This document shows positions 1 to 8,250 of a stretch of DNA of 22,500 nt, one piece after another. The position numbers and the translations under genes were made by a program. Each line of letters begins with the position of its first letter. Positions within the stretch are counted from its first letter, which is position 1. A model generated the notes under the pieces. The model saw only the letters and a program-made list of their open reading frames with translations. It was not told the origin of the DNA and made no database searches. Origin of the DNA: Prorocentrum cordatum (lineage: Eukaryota > Sar > Dinophyceae > Prorocentrales > Prorocentraceae); assembly GCA_963575745.1 (NCBI GenBank), contig CAUYUJ010003985.1:1-22500 (forward strand), written 5' to 3'.

Positions 1-1
1 G

Positions 2-304
2 TCCGACTCACCCTCTGCCAGTAAACATGTCGACAGTCCTCGTTCGACTTCTCCAGAGCACGCTAGTAAGCGTGCAAAGGTTGGGCACAGCGATGCCGCC
101 CCTTCCAGTGGTTCTGCCCCGTCCAGTTCAAGACTGTTGGAGTTAAAGTGTGGTCTCCAGGATATCAAGATCAAGCACCTCCAGCAGAAGCTAGAGTCTC
201 TCCAGGAGGAGCTAAATCGTGTTAAGAATCAAAACGCAGCTTCAGGCAGTGCGCCGGTTCCTAGGAGGAGCAAATCCAGCTCAGACTCCACTTCTTCAAA
301 GTAA
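2..304 (+). CDS. C-terminal fragment of Ser-rich coiled-coil protein, 5' partial
   Basis: An open frame enters from the left edge without a start and ends at TAA 302-304, giving 100 residues. The N-terminal half is Ser/Pro-rich with a basic SKRAKV patch that could be a nuclear localisation signal. The middle has a leucine-heptad segment, including LQQKLESLQEELNRV, which is a short coiled coil. The tail is again Ser-rich and basic (RRSKSSSDSTSSK). This low-complexity/coil/low-complexity layout suits a real terminal exon of a nuclear protein or a Gag-like retroelement protein. I recognise no family. An overlapping plus frame starting at 219 is a shadow. The body of the gene lies outside the window, so function cannot be assigned. 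Confidence 0.5.
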   Translation, partial: SDSPSASKHVDSPRSTSPEHASKRAKVGHSDAAPSSGSAPSSSRLLELKCGLQDIKIKHLQQKLESLQEELNRVKNQNAASGSAPVPRRSKSSSDSTSSK

Positions 305-1214
305 TTGGAGCAAATTTGTTGGTAGTATCCAACCTTCTTTCAGCGGCAGTTTTGTTTGTTCATTGCATCTTGGGCTAAATGGCAACTTGAGTATTGGCTT
401 AGTGAGCATCATTCCTTGGCTACAGTTTTGGTAGAATCCTTTGTGTTGGAATTTTCGTTTGGGTAGGACAGATGTCAGCTACCCAGCGTTTCTTTTACCT
501 TCACGTCTTCTTTCCTTGGCCAGATCGGCAGAACTGTGAAGCAGGTAGCTTACCTGCAGTTTCCTCTTCATGCGCTAGTTGGGCAGCTGTATTCAGCCCA
601 GTTTACTTTACTTCAGGGGTCCAGGAAAGTCTGGCGAAGTAATCCCCTAGTTTTCTCTCTCCCTTTGGGGAACGGTGGTCTCGCTCTGCTAGGGGCTCCC
701 ACTAGTTTGTGGGAAGAAAGTTTACCCCAGTGCTTTGCAGTCTAGATCTCCTTCCCCTTCCCTTGTCCTTCTTTTCCCCCCTCCCTCCCTCCTCCCTCCA
801 GACAGTTCAAGGAATTGGCAGCCAGGTCACAGGCGAAAGCAAGTGGCCTTCCCTGGCGGGTCTTGCCATGGTCTCACCATGCTCGAAAGTCCGAACCTGC
901 AAGTTGGCGTTCAGGGATTGCTCTTGTCTGGGGAGGGGGTCACTGGTGGGTGGGATGTGATCTCTGCCCCGTTCTGGGGAAGTTCTGCATTGTTTCAGTT
1001 CTGGCCTGGGAACGGCCCATTAGAAGGTGGGCAGCATTTAACCCGGGCTAGTTGTGTTTCATGCATGTCCTTCTCCTCCTCTCCTTTTCCTGGGGTAGGG
1101 TTCTTGGCGCCGACTCGGAACTGGCAACGCCCCAGGCTTGGACTGGGGGTCAGTTGCTGTCCGCGGAACGTGCTTGAGCTTTAGTTCAGCCCCGAAGCGA
1201 ATGTCAAAAAAATG
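305..1214. other. non-coding stretch with polypyrimidine tract
   Basis: No convincing gene is visible. The sequence is of mixed composition, less GC-rich than the middle of the window. The short plus ORFs here overlap one another in different frames and look random. The notable element is a nearly pure pyrimidine run at about 746-799 ending in CAG, followed by ACAG. It has the form of a 3' splice acceptor, but the downstream frame is not clearly coding. Confidence 0.45.
746..801 (+). promoter_or_regulatory. candidate 3' splice site (polypyrimidine tract + AG)
   Basis: More than 45 nearly uninterrupted pyrimidines end in ctccctccag at about 799. This is a textbook acceptor shape, and I found no nearer AG that would compete. 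No confident downstream exon supports it, so it may simply be low-complexity DNA. Confidence 0.25.
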
Positions 1215-1324
1215 TCCTCCTCCTCCTCCTTCTCCTTCTCCTTCTCCTCCTCCTCCTCCTCCTCCTCCTCCTCCTCCTCCTCCTCCTCCTCCTCCTCCTC
1301 CCCCTCTCCATTCCTTCTCCTTCT
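1215..1324 (+). repeat. (TCC)n microsatellite, composite-repeat part C, copy 1
   Basis: About 110 bp of TCC with a few TTC interruptions. It is followed directly by the D block, as in the other complete copies. Poly-Pro/Leu/Ser and poly-Arg/Glu frames through it are translation artefacts. Confidence 0.9.
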
Positions 1325-1417
1325 AAATACCTTCTCCCTGTCGCATTCCGAAGCCAGTTCTTAGGGCGGGCCGGGCGTTTCGTCTCAGACTCCCTGACCA
1401 TTATGACTCTGAAGCTT
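1325..1417 (+). repeat. composite-repeat D block, copy 1
   Basis: Block with the sub-motif ccctgtcgca, then the core gggcgggccgggcgtttcg, then a tccctgacc..gaagctt ending. Homologous blocks occur at about 2256-2352, 20605-20705 and 21440-21545 on plus and at about 19768-19856 on minus. Each lies between a (TCC)n tract and an 83-bp array. Confidence 0.8.
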
Positions 1418-1871
1418 AAAAAGTGGCTCTCGCCTTAGCGCCAAGAGCTTCAAGGATTGAAGGCGTGTGGTTTTCAATGTGTGGTTCTCGCCCTGGCGCC
1501 GCGCAAATCCGTCTGAACAAATGCAAGAGCTTCACGGATTGAGGGCGGGTGGTTTTCAACATGTAGCTCTCGCCTGAGCGCCGCGCACATTCGTTTCAAA
1601 CAATTGCAAGAGCTTCACGGATTGAGGGCGGGTGGTTTTCAACATGTGGCTCTCGCCTTGGCGCCGCGCACATTCGTTTTTAAACATTTGCGAGAGCTTC
1701 ACGGATTGAGGGCGGGTGGTTTTAAACATGTGGCTCTCGCCTTTGCGCCGCGCACAGTTGTTGGAACAGAATGCAAGAGCTTCACGGATTGAGGGCGGGT
1801 GGTTTTCGAAATGTGGCTCTCGCCTTAGCGCCGCGCACATTCGTTTTCAAATTTGCAAGAATTTCACGGAT
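1418..1871 (+). repeat. 83-bp tandem array, composite-repeat A block, copy 1
   Basis: Head-to-tail units begin at about 1441, 1523, 1606, 1690, 1773 and 1855 (the last truncated), so the period is 82-84 bp. Each unit contains cacggattgagggcggg, then tggctctcgcctt, then gcgccgcgcac and an AT-richer end (ttcgttttcaaa). The first unit is preceded by a partial tggctctcgcc end. Units are about 85-95% alike by eye. Overlapping ORFs in both directions arise from the periodicity and are not genes. Confidence 0.93.
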
Positions 1872-2164
1872 TCCCATGGTCAACGTACCAGAAATGGCGT
1901 GTGGAAAGGATTCAGAATTATGCGGGCGCAGTAGTTCTGTTGATTCGCTGTGTTGAACTCCGAAAAATGGCGTTCTGGTGAAACGCCGCAATCAGGTGGA
2001 TGCGTGGAGTTGAAATCCCGAGAAGAATGTTTTGGCACTTCAAACTGTTGTCTTCCAACGAGGCAGTTCCCTCAATGAAAATGAACAGTTGTAGGGGCCG
2101 ATGAAGAGGGCGCATGGAGGGAGGGTTGATTCCAACATCGTTGATGGATCTTGGGTTTCCAGTG
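1872..2164 (+). repeat. composite-repeat B linker, copy 1
   Basis: Linker between an 83-bp array and the next (TCC)n tract. Shared landmarks with other copies, in order: a gattcgc..gtgttg motif given twice in diverged form, gttgtcttccaacgaggca, caatgaaaatgaa, ggggcc..gaagaggg, and catcgttga just before TCC. Homologous linkers are at 2707-3028, 20905-21221 and 22136-22454 on plus, and 18936-19245 on minus. Confidence 0.8.
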
Positions 2165-2255
2165 GTCCTCCTCCTCCTCATCCTCCTCCTCGTCTTCCTC
2201 ATTTTCCCTCCTCCTACTTTTCCTCCTCGTCCTCCGTCTCTCCTCTTACTCATAA
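2165..2255 (+). repeat. imperfect (TCC)n tract, part C, copy 2
   Basis: Interrupted TCC/CTC repeat following a B linker and leading into the second D block. Confidence 0.85.
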
Positions 2256-2352
2256 TTACCTCCCCCCTGTTGCACCCCGAGGCCCGTCAAAAGGGCGGGT
2301 CGGGCGTTTCGCCTGGGACATCCTTACCAGCTATGGGCCTCGAGCGTAAAAA
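2256..2352 (+). repeat. composite-repeat D block, copy 2
   Basis: Contains ccctgttgcaccccgaggc and gggcgggtcgggcgtttcg, matching copy 1 with scattered substitutions. It sits about 930 bp downstream of copy 1, which gives the length of one composite unit here. Confidence 0.8.
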
Positions 2353-2706
2353 ACGACTTCGGCTTCACTTCTGGAGGGCGGGTCGTTTCCGAAACGGGGT
2401 CATCGCCTTGTCGCCGCGCATGTGCGCTTCAACCGGTAGCAGCAAACACGTCACGGATTGAGGGCGGGGGTGGTGTTCAACATGTGGCTCTCCCCATCGC
2501 GCAACGCACTCTCGCTGTTGACTGCTGCACTGTCACCGGTTGCGGGCGGGCCGTCTGCAGAGTGCGACTCTCGCCCGAGTACCGCGCACAGTCGCTTGCA
2601 AACTGTCATGCAAGCGCGTAACAGATTGCGGGCAGCTCTTCTTCAAACTGTGGCTGTGGACTTCGCGCCGCGCACGTTCGCTCAAACCAAGTGTCAAGAG
2701 TTTCAC
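2353..2706 (+). repeat. degenerate 83-bp array, A block, copy 2
   Basis: About four diverged units are recognised by repeated gcgggcgg, cgactctcgcc-like and ccgcgcac motifs at similar spacing. Units are more divergent from each other than in copy 1, so this array is older or has been homogenised less. Confidence 0.75.
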
Positions 2707-3028
2707 GGGCTCCCATCGCTGACGTTCCACCAACGGTTTTGCGGATCGGTTCAGGAGTCTCAGGGCGCAACAGTTGTACTGAGTCGCGGTGTCACGTCCC
2801 GGGAGCGGTGTGTTGGCACGACTCGGGATCGCCAGTACGCACCAGCCAGGTTGGCGTTGGAATCCTGAGACTGGTTTTAAAAGTTTTCTGGCACGATTCA
2901 AGACATTCAGATGGTTGTCCCCCCACGGGGCACTTCCTTCACTGAAAATGAGTCCGTGCAGGGGCCTTTGAAGAGGGAGCCTCGAGGGATTGCTTATTCC
3001 ACATCGTTGATACATCTTGGGTTTACAC
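2707..3028 (+). repeat. composite-repeat B linker, copy 2
   Basis: Starts at a ctcccat..cgttccac junction and carries gtgtcacgtcccggga-type sub-repeats, cacgggg..cacttcc, cactgaaaatga and catcgttgatacatcttgg before the TCC tract. Same order as copy 1. Confidence 0.75.
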
Positions 3029-3308
3029 TCCTCCTCCTCCTCCTCCTCCTCCTCCTCCTCCTGCTCCTGCTCCTGCTCCTCCTCCTCCTCCTCCCTCCTC
3101 CTCCTACTCTTCTCCTCCTCCTCCTCCTCCTTCTCCTCTTCCTCATCATCCTCCTCCTCGTCCTCCTCCTTTCTCTTCCTCCTCCTCCTCATGTTCCTTT
3201 TCCTGTGTCTCTTCCTCCTCCTCCTCCTCCTCCTCCTCCTCCTCCTCCTCCTCTTCCTCGTCCTCCTCCTCCTCGTCATCATCCTTCTCCTCCTCCTCCT
3301 CCTCCTTC
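3029..3308 (+). repeat. long imperfect (TCC)n tract, part C, copy 3
   Basis: About 280 bp of TCC-based repeat with GCTCC, ATCCTC and TTCCTC interruptions. It ends at ccttcaag/ccccttctggcccag, after which composition changes abruptly to GC-rich, coding-like DNA. No D block follows, so the composite array stops here. The long Leu/Ser/Pro and Glu/Arg ORFs are artefacts. Confidence 0.88.
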
Positions 3309-3382
3309 AAGCCCCTTCTGGCCCAGCCGGGCCGTCCCCGCGCGCACGTGGAGGGGACGCAGCCTGGGGGAGCTACGGAGGC

Positions 3383-3514
3383 ATGGCGGTGGCGCACATC
3401 CAGGCCAACATGCTCAGCGACGAGCTAGGCGTGCGGCTGAAGCAGTTCGCCGAAGTCTTCGGGCTGGCCTCAGTGGGGTACAGTCGAGGTACTACCAGAA
3501 GGAACGCTAAGTAA
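3383..3514 (+). CDS. possible first exon of unidentified gene
   Basis: ATG in a purine-rich context (gaggcATGg) opens a 43-codon frame with a protein-like, GC3-rich sequence (MAVAHIQANMLSDELGVRL, then KQFAEVFGLASVGY). The frame ends at TAA 3512-3514, but that stop sits inside CTAA/GTAAGG. GTAAGG at 3511 is a strong 5' splice donor, so the real exon may end at 3510. The frame is open upstream into the (TCC)n tract, so an upstream exon joined at an acceptor near 3323 (ctggcccag) is also possible. I do not recognise the family. Together with 3999-4981 it could form one gene on the plus strand. The opposite-strand ORF 3993-3373, with a hydrophobic patch, is judged a shadow. Confidence 0.38.
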   Translation: MAVAHIQANMLSDELGVRLKQFAEVFGLASVGYSRGTTRRNAK

Positions 3515-3826
3515 GGAACGAAGCCCCTTTTTGGCACAGAAGCGCCTGGGTGCACGAGGAGTGATAAAAGAACAGCCATCGAAGAGCTCAAGGAACAGCA
3601 AGCACCGTCTGAACCCAAAGCGGCCCTTGTGTCCAGGTCTTGGCTGTACGGCCTCCAGGGCAGCGGGCTCCGCACGGGCTTCGTGCGGGAGCAGGTCTTG
3701 GACATGAAGAAGGAATCCATCCGCCTCCCAGGCACGCGAGCGCCAGCGACGCCGCCAGGGAGGGAGCGGCGAACGGGCTCGGACGGGAAGCCTAAGGGGG
3801 TCGCAGAGCAGCGGTGTTCTTCATGA
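3515..3826 (+). other. coding-like open stretch, same frame as 3383 segment
   Basis: Directly after the TAA at 3512 the same frame stays open to a stop at 3826. It includes a short helical SDKRTAIEELKEQQ segment followed by a basic, Pro-rich tail. It might be read-through pseudogene sequence, intron, or a second exon. There is no family match by eye. Confidence 0.25.
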
Positions 3827-3998
3827 AGGATGGCGAGAGCGACGCTGCCGAGGCCGAAGAAGGTGCCGAGGACGTACGAGGCGAAGACGACGGCGGCGGC
3901 AGCAGAGGCCTCGGGCCAGAAGAAGCCGGAGCCATCGGTCGACTCGGGGTCGATCATGGTCGGCTGAATCCGGAACCCCCTGGCGGTCTGCACTGGCG

Positions 3999-4680
3999 GT
4001 GGTGCCCATCATGAAGGAGGCGCTGGCCGTGCGGGACTTGAGGATCGTGCTCTGGGAGCGCAACAGGATGTTCAGCGAGGAGAGGGCGGCGCTCTACGAG
4101 GAGAAGGCGGCCCTCTGCGTGGAGGAGGCGGCTCTCTCCAGGGAGCGGGAATACCTCGAGGAGGCGCTGGGGCAGGTGAAGCCGGTCAAGCTAAAGTGCT
4201 GGGAGCGCTTCAAGAACGAGCCGACGGACAGGATCCAGGAGCAGGAGTGCACCGATAAGCAGCAGCTGAAGGAGGCGGCGGCAAACTTGGAGGTGGAGTC
4301 GGCGGAGCTCTTGAAGCCGAACACCTTCGAGCAGGTGGGCAGAGTTCGCGACCAGCAGGGGCCAGGAGAAGGAGGGCATCACCTTCACCCCCCTTTCGGT
4401 CACGGCGCCGCTGAAGGCCAAGAGGGTAAAGTTCCCGACGGCGCCGCGGGCAGGTGCTACGTGCACGTGGAGTACGAGTGGCCGACCCTGACGGAAGCGA
4501 AGCTAGTCGTGGGCAGCCCACGGCAGCAGCTGAAGGACGTGTCATCCCGCCACCCGCTGGAGCAGGTGTTCGGGCGCTGGCGTAGGGTGGCGGCGGCTGG
4601 CAGACTCAAGTATCAGGTGAAGGAGGCCTCGGCCGTACAGCGCGACGGGAACTTCCTCGGGGTGCGTTTCATCGGGACGG
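3999..4680 (+). CDS. coiled-coil protein fragment, unidentified
   Basis: A plus frame open from about 3999 to 4778 carries a strongly helical Glu/Ala/Arg/Leu segment in its first 110 codons, including ERNRMFSEERAALYEEKAAL and SREREYLEEALGQV. It continues with KDVSSRHPLEQVFGRWRR and DGNFLGVRFIGTG, which also look like protein. The coding frame probably ends near 4680, because the following protein-like sequence is in another frame (see the next entry). The short stretch at about 4360-4440 reads better in frame 1 (GITFTPLSVTAPLKAKRV), suggesting a local frameshift. GC-rich third positions support coding. Heptad-rich coils are common to many families, so no function is assigned. Confidence 0.42.
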
Positions 4681-4981
4681 GACCGCTGACATCGAGGCGG
4701 GGTTGTCGTGCGGGAGGGTCGAGAAGATTTTGGAGGTACCGCATGCGGAGCAGGACGAGAGCAAGACTTTCATCGTGAAGAAGATGGAGAGGGAAGAGAA
4801 GATCAAGGAAAGCGGGCTTGCACAGCGGCTGTTGGCCAGTTACGGGCTCGCCAAATCGGAGGAGATGGTCCACGTCGCCAGCGGTGCCGTGCGCAGGGTG
4901 CTCGTCGGCGTCCCGCAGTCCCTGCGGTTGGAGGTGCTGGAAGCGCTCCAGAACGAGTCGTTAGATATCTTCGAGGATTAG
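4679..4981 (+). CDS. C-terminal segment of the same unidentified gene
   Basis: This frame differs from the one upstream and ends at TAG 4979-4981. The sequence is convincingly protein-like: DIEAGLSCGRVEKILEVPH, then a charged helix KKMEREEKIKESG, then GLAQRLLASYGLA and a Leu-rich end SLRLEVLEALQ. It has no start codon of its own in a sensible position, so it is read as a last exon or as the frameshifted 3' end of the 3999 segment. The junction near 4640-4690 lacks an obvious GT-AG intron of reasonable length, which favours a frameshift. Immediately downstream the sequence becomes non-coding. Confidence 0.42.
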   Translation, partial: GTADIEAGLSCGRVEKILEVPHAEQDESKTFIVKKMEREEKIKESGLAQRLLASYGLAKSEEMVHVASGAVRRVLVGVPQSLRLEVLEALQNESLDIFED

Positions 4982-5494
4982 GTTCGTAGCGTTCCTGGTC
5001 TGAGTTTTGGACTCTGGGGAGAGCGATCCTTCCTTGGTGCCACCCCTGGGTACGGCCTCCCCTGCGGTTGAGAGAGGCGGGTTTCCAGAGGGCGCCTTCG
5101 TGCGCGGTCTGCTGGTTGCAGGCGCTAGTGGGTGACCGCCATCCCTTCGCGGGATGCGAGCGGCTTTGACCCATGTTCTTATCCACCTAATCCACCTAAT
5201 CCACCTCCTCCTCCTCCTCCTCCTCCTCCTCCTCCTCCTCCTCCTCCTCCTCCTCCTCCTCCTCCTCCTCCCCTTCCTCCTGCTTTTCCTCATCCCTCCC
5301 CCTCGGAACTCCGGAATACCGAGACCCGACCGCGTTGGCCCCCCCCCCTGCCGCTCGGGCCTCCGCTGGGCCGTCGGGGTCGGCGGCAGGGGAAGCGCCC
5401 GCCGTGTGGGTGCACTTGGCCCCCATTTCCACGGCCACCGCAGTCTGCGGCCACTGAACCACGCTGCGTGGTCGAGCGGGGCCGGAGGCGGAGG
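4982..5494. other. non-coding flank with (TCC)n
   Basis: No gene seen. Holds a TCCACCTAA triplet-type repeat (5182-5205), the TCC tract listed separately, and a GC-rich C-run region to about 5500. Overlapping ORFs in all frames are composition artefacts. Confidence 0.5.
5204..5285 (+). repeat. (TCC)n microsatellite, isolated
   Basis: About 80 bp of near-perfect TCC preceded by two tccacctaa units. Unlike the composite copies, it has neither B upstream nor D downstream. Confidence 0.92.
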
Positions 5495-5745
5495 AACATG
5501 CCCTCCCCGCGCGGGGGAAAGGACGGGGGCGAGGGGTTGGGGAAGGGCTAGAACGGCGAGGGGACGGACTGACAGGGGGAAGGAAGGCACGGCACGCGGG
5601 GGGGGATGCAAGAGGGGAGGAGGGTGATAAGGGGAGCAGGAGGGAGGGACTGGGAGAGGAGGAAGGAGATAGGGAGGGAGAGGAAACCACGACGCAAGAA
5701 CTGCTGATCAAGGAGGAAGAGGGAGAGGATGAGGATGAGGATGAT
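5495..5745 (+). repeat. G-rich polypurine tract
   Basis: About 250 bp are dominated by G and A on the plus strand, with many GGG/GGGG runs at short spacing (for example at 5512-5560 and 5597-5690), followed by GAGGAT repeats. The strand asymmetry makes G-quadruplex or triplex formation plausible. No ORF of interest. Confidence 0.65.
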
Positions 5746-6956
5746 TATGGTAGCACAGCCACGCAGGCTGCGTATGTACACTCTCAATTTCCCGAAGCAG
5801 CTGCCAACATGAATAATACGCATTGAGGTTGCCAGCGCCCGCATACGTCAACCTCCAAGCAACACAGAGCTTTCAATCCCGACATGATCACATTCACATC
5901 ACGTTGTGATACCATCCGTCTTCTCTGTTTCCAAACGTTCCACCCCGTAGTTTGGCGTGCCAGGCCATGCCCCCCTCCGGCTGCAACGGGGGGGTATACG
6001 CAATGGCAGCATCGCAGAACAATAATCGTCCGCTGGCCACGGGGGGGCTCAATAAGCCCAGTGGTGGTAAGGCCCATGCACCGTAGATCGCTGGAGCACT
6101 TGGTAGGCGCGTGCTATATAATAGTCTCTCCGTGCTCCTGTCTGGAAACAACTCCCCAGCCTCCCAGGATCTATGTCTCCACGTCAACACTTACAAATCT
6201 CCATGATACCCTCTTTGCCGCGCTTGCCACCTGCCAACTTGAGGGTTGTACATCCGGCCCGTCGGTTAGCATGAACTGATGCCGAAACGTCTCCGCACGT
6301 CGCACTGCAAATTGATGCTCTCCATACGTTTCATTGGGAAGTAGGACGCTGGTAAGCAACATCGATCTGAATAGGCCCACGCACGAGCGCGTGTGCATTC
6401 ACCCACGTACGCGGCCACGCCACTTGCGTATAACGGCACTGGATGCGCGCGGACGTTTATTTTCATCGTTACACATTGTAAATCTGCCGAGTCTGGGTTA
6501 GATAAATGTCTGGCTAGTTCCGCCGACGCGCTGCACTTTGCGCCGATGCGCACGCCGCCCTAGCCGAGCTCTAGAAAAGTTGCAAAGTGCCCCAACGCCA
6601 CTTGACCGCGATTGGGATATCTGTCAAGCAGAGCCGGCAACATATCATACCAATCCGCCCCGTGCGCAAGGCTCCAGGTTCGCCACGGACACCGCGGGCT
6701 CGCGCCCCCCAGTCGGAGCGGCGCCGGAGCCTGCGACGCCCGCGTTGCGCGCCTCCCCACGCAATGCCAAGATCTACGCAGCCGCACCGAAAGTGCAGAA
6801 AAGGTCCGGGATGAGCCCAAGAAGCCATCTTCGCGAATCCGATTAAACCTGGCACTTCGCACGCGCTCGCCCACGAACCGACCCTTGGTTTGGGGGATGC
6901 CGGCCAATGGCGCCGAGTCCGTTTGCCTCCCACTCCAACTCGCAAAAGTCCCGGCC
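5746..6956 (-). other. decayed 3' flank of the Helitron-like pseudogene
   Basis: The expected C-terminal part of a PIF1-type helicase (motifs V and VI) should lie here on the minus strand, between about 6950 and 6500. I could not find a convincing ALTR- or QG-containing motif in any frame. Several frames of 80-190 codons are open but mutually overlapping. No Helitron 3' hairpin plus CTRR end could be fixed by eye. Confidence 0.35.
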
Positions 6957-7562
6957 TCAAGCTCCATCGTCGCCTCCGTCGAACTGCCCGAATACCACAT
7001 CTGGCGTATTCTTCCATATCGTCTCGCCCCCGCGCGCCGCGCGATCGCGTTCCCCGCGCCCGTCGCACGCCCGCGATTGCACGTGGCCCGCGCGCCCAAG
7101 CAGCAAATGATTATCCTCACTGCGGCCAATGTGATGGATGAAAGCAACGGACACGCCTTCCGCTATCTGCAGGAACCAGCGTCAGCCCCCGCCCTTCCTG
7201 CGTCGCCGAATCCAAGACATCTTTTCCATGGGAAGATGCGGACACTCAAGAAGATCATCCGGCGCGGGCGCTTGCGCGAGCGCGTTTCGCGCAGGCACGC
7301 GCACTATCGTTTTCTCGCAAAGTCGAGCCTGCTGCGACGCCCGCAGCTTCACCTCGCACTGCGCATCACTGTATAGGAATGCTCCTAGCGCATCCCGGAA
7401 ATTCTCCGTCTGCAGCTCGGGTCGTCGGGGCCATCGAAAACAAGGCGGCGCCTTCCGTTCTTCTCTGCAGAGCTTGCACTCCGTCTTGCGCACCTCCTGC
7501 GGAAAGGCCAGGCACGGCGCGAACCCATCACAGCCGCGCCCGCGCTTCTCGTGCGCTCGCAC
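6957..7562 (-). pseudogene. Helitron-like PIF1 helicase, C-proximal region (frame b)
   Basis: One minus frame from 7562 to 6957, interrupted by TGA at 7181-7179, carries a run of blocks in the order I recall from dinoflagellate Helitron/PIF1 proteins. They are RKTECKLCREERK (a CxxC ribbon), ELQTENFRDALGAFLYSD, APAPDDLLECPHLPMEK, then after the stop HIGRSEDNHLLLGRAGHV and PDVVFGQFDGG. It continues the helicase of the 8250-7563 segment but in a different frame, so a frameshift lies near 7560-7600. Stop, frameshift and substitutions all indicate a dead copy. The block order rests on memory of the family, not on a search. Confidence 0.72.
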
Positions 7563-8250
7563 AGCGACCTACAGTTTGGGCTTCCACGTTGGACCCGCTT
7601 AGCCAGCCCCTGGGCACGCGGGCGTCTCGGCGGCGCGGGAATGAGCGCGCGCCCATGGTGAGCGCACCCCTGCAGGACTCGACGTGCACCGATTTGAGCC
7701 GGAAGTCATCGCACCGTTCGCGCTCTTCCAGCTCGGTCGCTCCCTGCACCCCGCTTTCATTGCCACCCCACAAGAGACTCTGGCCATTGAGCGCAGGCGT
7801 GAGTGAAGCGCACTTGCGGTCAGCCGAGATCCGCCCCGTCGGCACATCTGCCAGAAACCTTCCATCCGGCGGCGCCAGTTGCCAGACGTCGCCCTTCAGC
7901 GCCGCGCCCGGGCCGCCGAGCGGCCGGGCAGCGCCGCCCTCGCCGCGCCCCTGCGCGACCACGCCCTGAAAGACGCCCCGGAGCTTCGAGCCAGCATCGG
8001 CCGGCTACCTGGCGCCCACCACGCTGATCTGATCGATGAACAACCAGTTCCACTGCAACAACTGCATCGCTGCTTCGCACGTCCCCTCCCTTCTCCCCCC
8101 GCGCTTGACTGCCGGGGTGCCGCGGGCATAGCGCGCGGTGTCACCGCGGAGCAGCTGCGCCACCGCCACTTGCAAGGCAGTGATCTGAAAGTGCACTCCA
8201 ATCGTTCACATTACCACCCACCCGCGCGACTTCAACGCCTCGCCCCTCGA
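7563..8250 (-). pseudogene. Helitron-like PIF1 DNA helicase core (frame a)
   Basis: Reading minus from about 8196, the frame contains a recognisable superfamily 1B helicase core: TCEAAMQLLQWNW leading into FIDQISVVGAR (motif II/Walker B, normally DE; here Asp-Gln), and 40-odd codons on, GDVWQLAPPDG (motif III, normally GDxxQLPP). TELEERERCDD and a VPRGWLSGS block follow. In Helitrons the PIF1-like helicase is the C-terminal half of a Rep-helicase polyprotein that drives rolling-circle transposition. A TAG at 8004-8002 interrupts the frame seven codons after the Walker B Asp-Gln, and a TGA lies just upstream of 8196. No clear Walker A (GxxGxGKS/T) is visible upstream. The motif II change plus stops make this a pseudogene. 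Confidence 0.82.

Noticed and set aside
1204-1401. Long Arg- or Pro-rich ORFs through (TCC)n tracts (also at 2533-3514, 5132-5711, 17349-17867, 20148-20725, 21091-21536)
   Set aside because: A trinucleotide repeat keeps all frames open. Poly-Pro, Leu, Ser, Glu, Arg and Gly frames are reading artefacts of the microsatellite.
1418-1871. CRISPR-like direct repeats
   Set aside because: Units are contiguous 83-bp tandem copies without unique spacers, no cas-like genes are present, and the context is eukaryotic.
3373-3993. 206-codon minus ORF with a hydrophobic AAAAVVFASYVLG segment, possible membrane protein
   Set aside because: It is antisense to better plus-strand coding-like sequence. The hydrophobic run is the complement of an Ala/Glu-rich plus frame, and no start context or family supports it.
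6612-7376. 254-codon plus ORF and other long plus ORFs at 7879-8850
   Set aside because: They are antisense to the Helitron-like blocks. Stop-poor frames are expected in GC-rich DNA, and their translations are Arg/Ala/Pro-rich without motifs.
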